Below are positions 61,500-64,000 of a DNA stretch of 64,000 nt, in pieces. The notes beneath the pieces were generated by a model. That model made no database searches. It worked only from the letters and a program-made list of their open reading frames with translations, and was not told where the DNA came from. The DNA lies in NCBI RefSeq assembly GCF_000373645.1, contig NZ_KB892068.1:211369-275368 (forward strand), written 5' to 3'. How positions within the stretch are numbered: the first letter of the stretch is position 1; each line of letters starts with the position of its first letter. The position numbers and the translations under genes were made by a program. The stretch comes from Streptomyces sp. ATexAB-D23 (GTDB taxonomy: Bacteria; Actinomycetota; Actinomycetes; Streptomycetales; Streptomycetaceae).

Positions 61500-64000
61500 C
61501 TACACGTGCGTACGCAGCAACGTCCGCATCGTCCGCATGGCCACCGACAGGTTCGCCAGGTCGAACGCGTCCGACCCCTGGATCTCCTCCAGCGTGGACC
61601 GCGACCGAGCCAGGATCGCCGCGTTCTTCTCCTCCCACGCCTCGAACCGCTCCTGCGGCGAGGACGCCCCGTCGCCCACGCTCAGTACATCGCCCGTGAG
61701 CGCCGCGTGCGCCGCGTACAGGTCCTCACGGATGGACGCACGGGCCATGGACTGCCAGCGGTCGGCCCGCGGCAGCTCGATGATCCGGTCCATCAGCTGG
61801 GTGATCCCCAGCCGGTCCGCGAGGTCGTAGTACACCTCGGCGACCGCCAGCGGATCCTTGCCCGTGCGGTCGGCGATCGCCACGATGTCGAGCGCCGGGA
61901 AGGCGGACGAGAAGCCGGCGACGCGCTGCGCCAGCTCGTCCGGGACGCCCGCCTCGGTGAGCTCGTCGAGAATGCCCTGGTACCACTCCTGGTCGGCACC
62001 CTTCAGCATCTTGGGCAGCCCGGCCCACACCTGCTCGACGCCGTCGCGGAAGAAGTCGACCGTCTCGGAGATGGCGAGCGGCTGCGGCCGGTTGCCGAGC
62101 AGCCAGCGCGAACCCCGCTCGACGAGCCGGCGCGAGTGCAGCCGGATACGGGTCTGCACAGCGGCGGCGACCTTGTTGTCGAGAGCCTCGACGGCGTCCC
62201 ACACCTGGCTGAGCCCGAAGATCTCGCGGGCCGCGAACTGCGCCCGCACGATCTCCTCGATCGAGGCACCGGTCTCTTCCCGCAGCCGGTGCAGGAAGGT
62301 CGAACCACCGCTGTTGACCGTGTCGTTGACGAGGACCGTGGTGATGATCTCGCGCCGCAGCGCGTGGGCGTCGACCGCCTCGGCGTAACGCTCGCGCAGC
62401 TGCTGCGGGAAGTAGGCGTGCAGCAGCTTCTGCAGGTGCGGGTCGTCCGGCAGGCTGGTCCCGATCAGCTCCTGCGCCGCCGTGATCTTCGTGTACGCGA
62501 GCAGCACGGCCAGCTCGGGCTGGCTGAGCCCCTTGCCGGCGGCCAGCAGCTCACGGATCTGCCGGTCGGTGGGCAGGAACTCCAGGGCCCGGTCGAGATA
62601 TCCGTCGCGGCCCAGCCGGCGCATGAACCGCTGGTGGGCGTGGAGCAGCGAGGGCGCCTGGGTGACGGCGTTGGCCAGGGCGGTGTTCTGCGCGTAGTTG
62701 TTGCGCAGCACCAGGCGGCCGATCTCGTCGGTCATCTCGGCGAGCAGCTTGTTGCGCTGCTTGACGGTCATGTCGCCGTCCCGGACGAGGCCGTTGAGCA
62801 GGATCTTGATGTTCACCTCGTGGTCGGAGGTGTCCACACCGGCGCTGTTGTCGATCGCGTCGGTGTTGATCCGGCCGCCGCCCCGGGCGAACTCGATCCG
62901 GCCGAGCTGGGTGGCACCGAGGTTGCCGCCCTCGCCGACGACCTTGGCGCGCAGGTCGGCGCCGTTGACGCGGATCGCGTCGTTGGCCTTGTCGCCGACG
63001 TCCGCGTTCGACTCGGCGGAGGACTTGATGTACGTGCCGATGCCGCCGTTCCACGCCAGGTCGACGGGGGCCTTGAGGATGGTCTGCATCAGCTCGGCGG
63101 GCGTCATCTTGATGACCCCCGGCTCGATGCCGAGCGCCTCGCGCATGTGGGCGTTGACCGGGATGGACTTGGCGCTGCGCGGGTGGACGCCGCCGCCCGC
63201 GGAGATCAGCTCCTTGTCGTAGTCGGCCCAGGAGCTGCGCGGCAGGTCGAAGAGGCGGCGCCGCTCGGCGTAGGAGGTCGCGGCGTCCGGGGTCGGGTCG
63301 ATGAAGATGTGCCGGTGGTCGAAGGCGGCGACGAGCCGGATGTGCTCGGAGAGCAGCATCCCGTTGCCGAAGACGTCGCCCGACATGTCACCGACGCCGA
63401 CGACGGTGAAGTCCTCGGTCTGGGTGTCGTGGCCGAGCTCCCGGAAGTGCCGCTTGACGGACTCCCAGGCGCCGCGGGCGGTGATGCCCATGCCCTTGTG
63501 GTCGTAACCCGCGGACCCGCCGGACGCGAACGCGTCACCGAGCCAGAAGCCGTAGTCGACGGCGACCTCGTTGGCGATGTCGGAGAACTTCGCGGTGCCC
63601 TTGTCGGCGGCGACCACGAGGTAGGTGTCGTCCTCGTCGTGCCGGACGACGTCCTTGGGCGGCACGACCTCGCCGGCCACCAGGTTGTCCGTGATGTCGA
63701 GCAGCGCGGAGATGAAGGTGCGGTAGGCGGCGACGCCCTCGGCCATCCAGGCGTCCCGGTCCACGGAGGGGTCGGGAAGCTGCTTGGCGACGAAGCCGCC
63801 CTTGGCGCCGACCGGCACGATGACGGTGTTCTTCACCATCTGCGCCTTGACCAGGCCGAGGATCTCGGTGCGGAAGTCCTCGCGCCGGTCCGACCAGCGC
63901 AGTCCACCGCGGGCGACCTTGCCGAAGCGCAGGTGGACGCCCTCCACGCGCGGCGAGTAGACCCAGATCTCGAACGCCGGGCGGGGCGCGGGCAGGTCCG
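61500..64000 (-). CDS. Large NAD-specific glutamate dehydrogenase (C-terminal half only)
   Basis: The frame is open from the right edge to a TAG at 61500, giving the last 833 residues; the class is about 1600 residues, so the N-terminal half is outside. The catalytic core is visible: HLRFGKVARGGLRWSDRREDFRTE, VPVGAKGGFV with the reactive Lys, and VVGVGDMSGDVFGNGML for NAD. The C-terminal helical region follows (PAELMQTILKAPVDLAWNGGIGTYIK, GRINTDAIDNSAGVDTSDHEVN). It oxidises glutamate to 2-oxoglutarate and ammonia, mostly catabolic. It converges on the ABC ATPase gene across the repeat spacer. Confidence 0.95.
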   Translation of the reverse strand, partial: DLPAPRPAFEIWVYSPRVEGVHLRFGKVARGGLRWSDRREDFRTEILGLVKAQMVKNTVIVPVGAKGGFVAKQLPDPSVDRDAWMAEGVAAYRTFISALLDITDNLVAGEVVPPKDVVRHDEDDTYLVVAADKGTAKFSDIANEVAVDYGFWLGDAFASGGSAGYDHKGMGITARGAWESVKRHFRELGHDTQTEDFTVVGVGDMSGDVFGNGMLLSEHIRLVAAFDHRHIFIDPTPDAATSYAERRRLFDLPRSSWADYDKELISAGGGVHPRSAKSIPVNAHMREALGIEPGVIKMTPAELMQTILKAPVDLAWNGGIGTYIKSSAESNADVGDKANDAIRVNGADLRAKVVGEGGNLGATQLGRIEFARGGGRINTDAIDNSAGVDTSDHEVNIKILLNGLVRDGDMTVKQRNKLLAEMTDEIGRLVLRNNYAQNTALANAVTQAPSLLHAHQRFMRRLGRDGYLDRALEFLPTDRQIRELLAAGKGLSQPELAVLLAYTKITAAQELIGTSLPDDPHLQKLLHAYFPQQLRERYAEAVDAHALRREIITTVLVNDTVNSGGSTFLHRLREETGASIEEIVRAQFAAREIFGLSQVWDAVEALDNKVAAAVQTRIRLHSRRLVERGSRWLLGNRPQPLAISETVDFFRDGVEQVWAGLPKMLKGADQEWYQGILDELTEAGVPDELAQRVAGFSSAFPALDIVAIADRTGKDPLAVAEVYYDLADRLGITQLMDRIIELPRADRWQSMARASIREDLYAAHAALTGDVLSVGDGASSPQERFEAWEEKNAAILARSRSTLEEIQGSDAFDLANLSVAMRTMRTLLRTHV

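Overview
The window is a high-GC (about 70% or more), gene-dense stretch with many GTG and TTG starts, overlapping stop/start codons (GTGA, ATGA) and long false open frames on the strand opposite real genes. Gene content and order point to the chromosomal core of a Streptomyces: murA next to an HU gene and an NAD-malic enzyme, ssrA-smpB with ftsEX, prfB beside two transmembrane Ser/Thr kinases of the PkaA/PkaB type, a MatAB-type aggregation locus, NarK/NnaR nitrate genes and a teichoic-acid-type gene block. I see no phage, integrase, complete insertion sequence or CRISPR array. The assignment to Streptomyces and the synteny are from memory, not from a search.

Layout, left to right. 0-4 kb: the 5' part of an SF2 helicase gene, a small Doc-type toxin/antitoxin pair with a palindromic operator candidate, an MFS exporter and a tRNA-Cys with its terminator. 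3.8-8.7 kb: a translationally coupled molybdenum hydroxylase operon (FAD, 2Fe-2S and Mo subunits). 9-13.9 kb: a chitooligosaccharide-type uptake operon (lipoprotein, two permeases, cytoplasmic GH20 hexosaminidase) with a DasR-type site and a second operator-like repeat. 13.9-21.5 kb: DUF3039 protein, YqgE, MurA, HU, malic enzyme, a candidate structured small RNA preceded by a sigma-R-type promoter, and a HelD-like RNA polymerase recycling ATPase. 21.7-26.2 kb: two GNAT acetyltransferases, a DUF1772 protein, NnaR and NarK, with a good GlnR box between the last two. 26.3-30.5 kb: matA-matB-acyltransferase. 30.8-34.8 kb: tmRNA, SmpB, S41 protease, FtsX, FtsE.

35-44.3 kb: a small zinc-ribbon membrane protein, a LAETG (sortase E type) surface protein with proline/aspartate repeats, RF2, kinases PkaB and PkaA (PkaA with a glutamine-rich stalk), and a divergent FHA/EccC-like protein whose promoter resembles the PafBC DNA-damage motif. 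44.3-45 kb: a repeat-filled spacer with a short MITE-like palindrome. 45-48.7 kb: a second carbohydrate ABC system whose first permease has a large extracytoplasmic insertion. 49-61 kb: a cell-wall glycopolymer block: two GT2-TagF fusion polymerases, a GT2-methyltransferase fusion, an integral-membrane glycosyltransferase, an SMR-like carrier, a TetR regulator and a TagGH-type ABC exporter. 61-61.5 kb is another repeat-rich spacer, followed by the C-terminal half of the large NAD-glutamate dehydrogenase, which runs off the right edge.

Neither sugar ABC operon encodes an ATPase. That is usual in streptomycetes, where a shared ATPase (MsiK) energises many such permeases. The most unusual signals are the sRNA candidate with an exact GGAAT-N18-GTT promoter, the EssC-like FHA protein beside the kinases, the permease insertion domain, the Mo-hydroxylase subunit lacking the usual Glu motif, and a 36-bp perfect palindrome that contains the stop codons of two converging genes.
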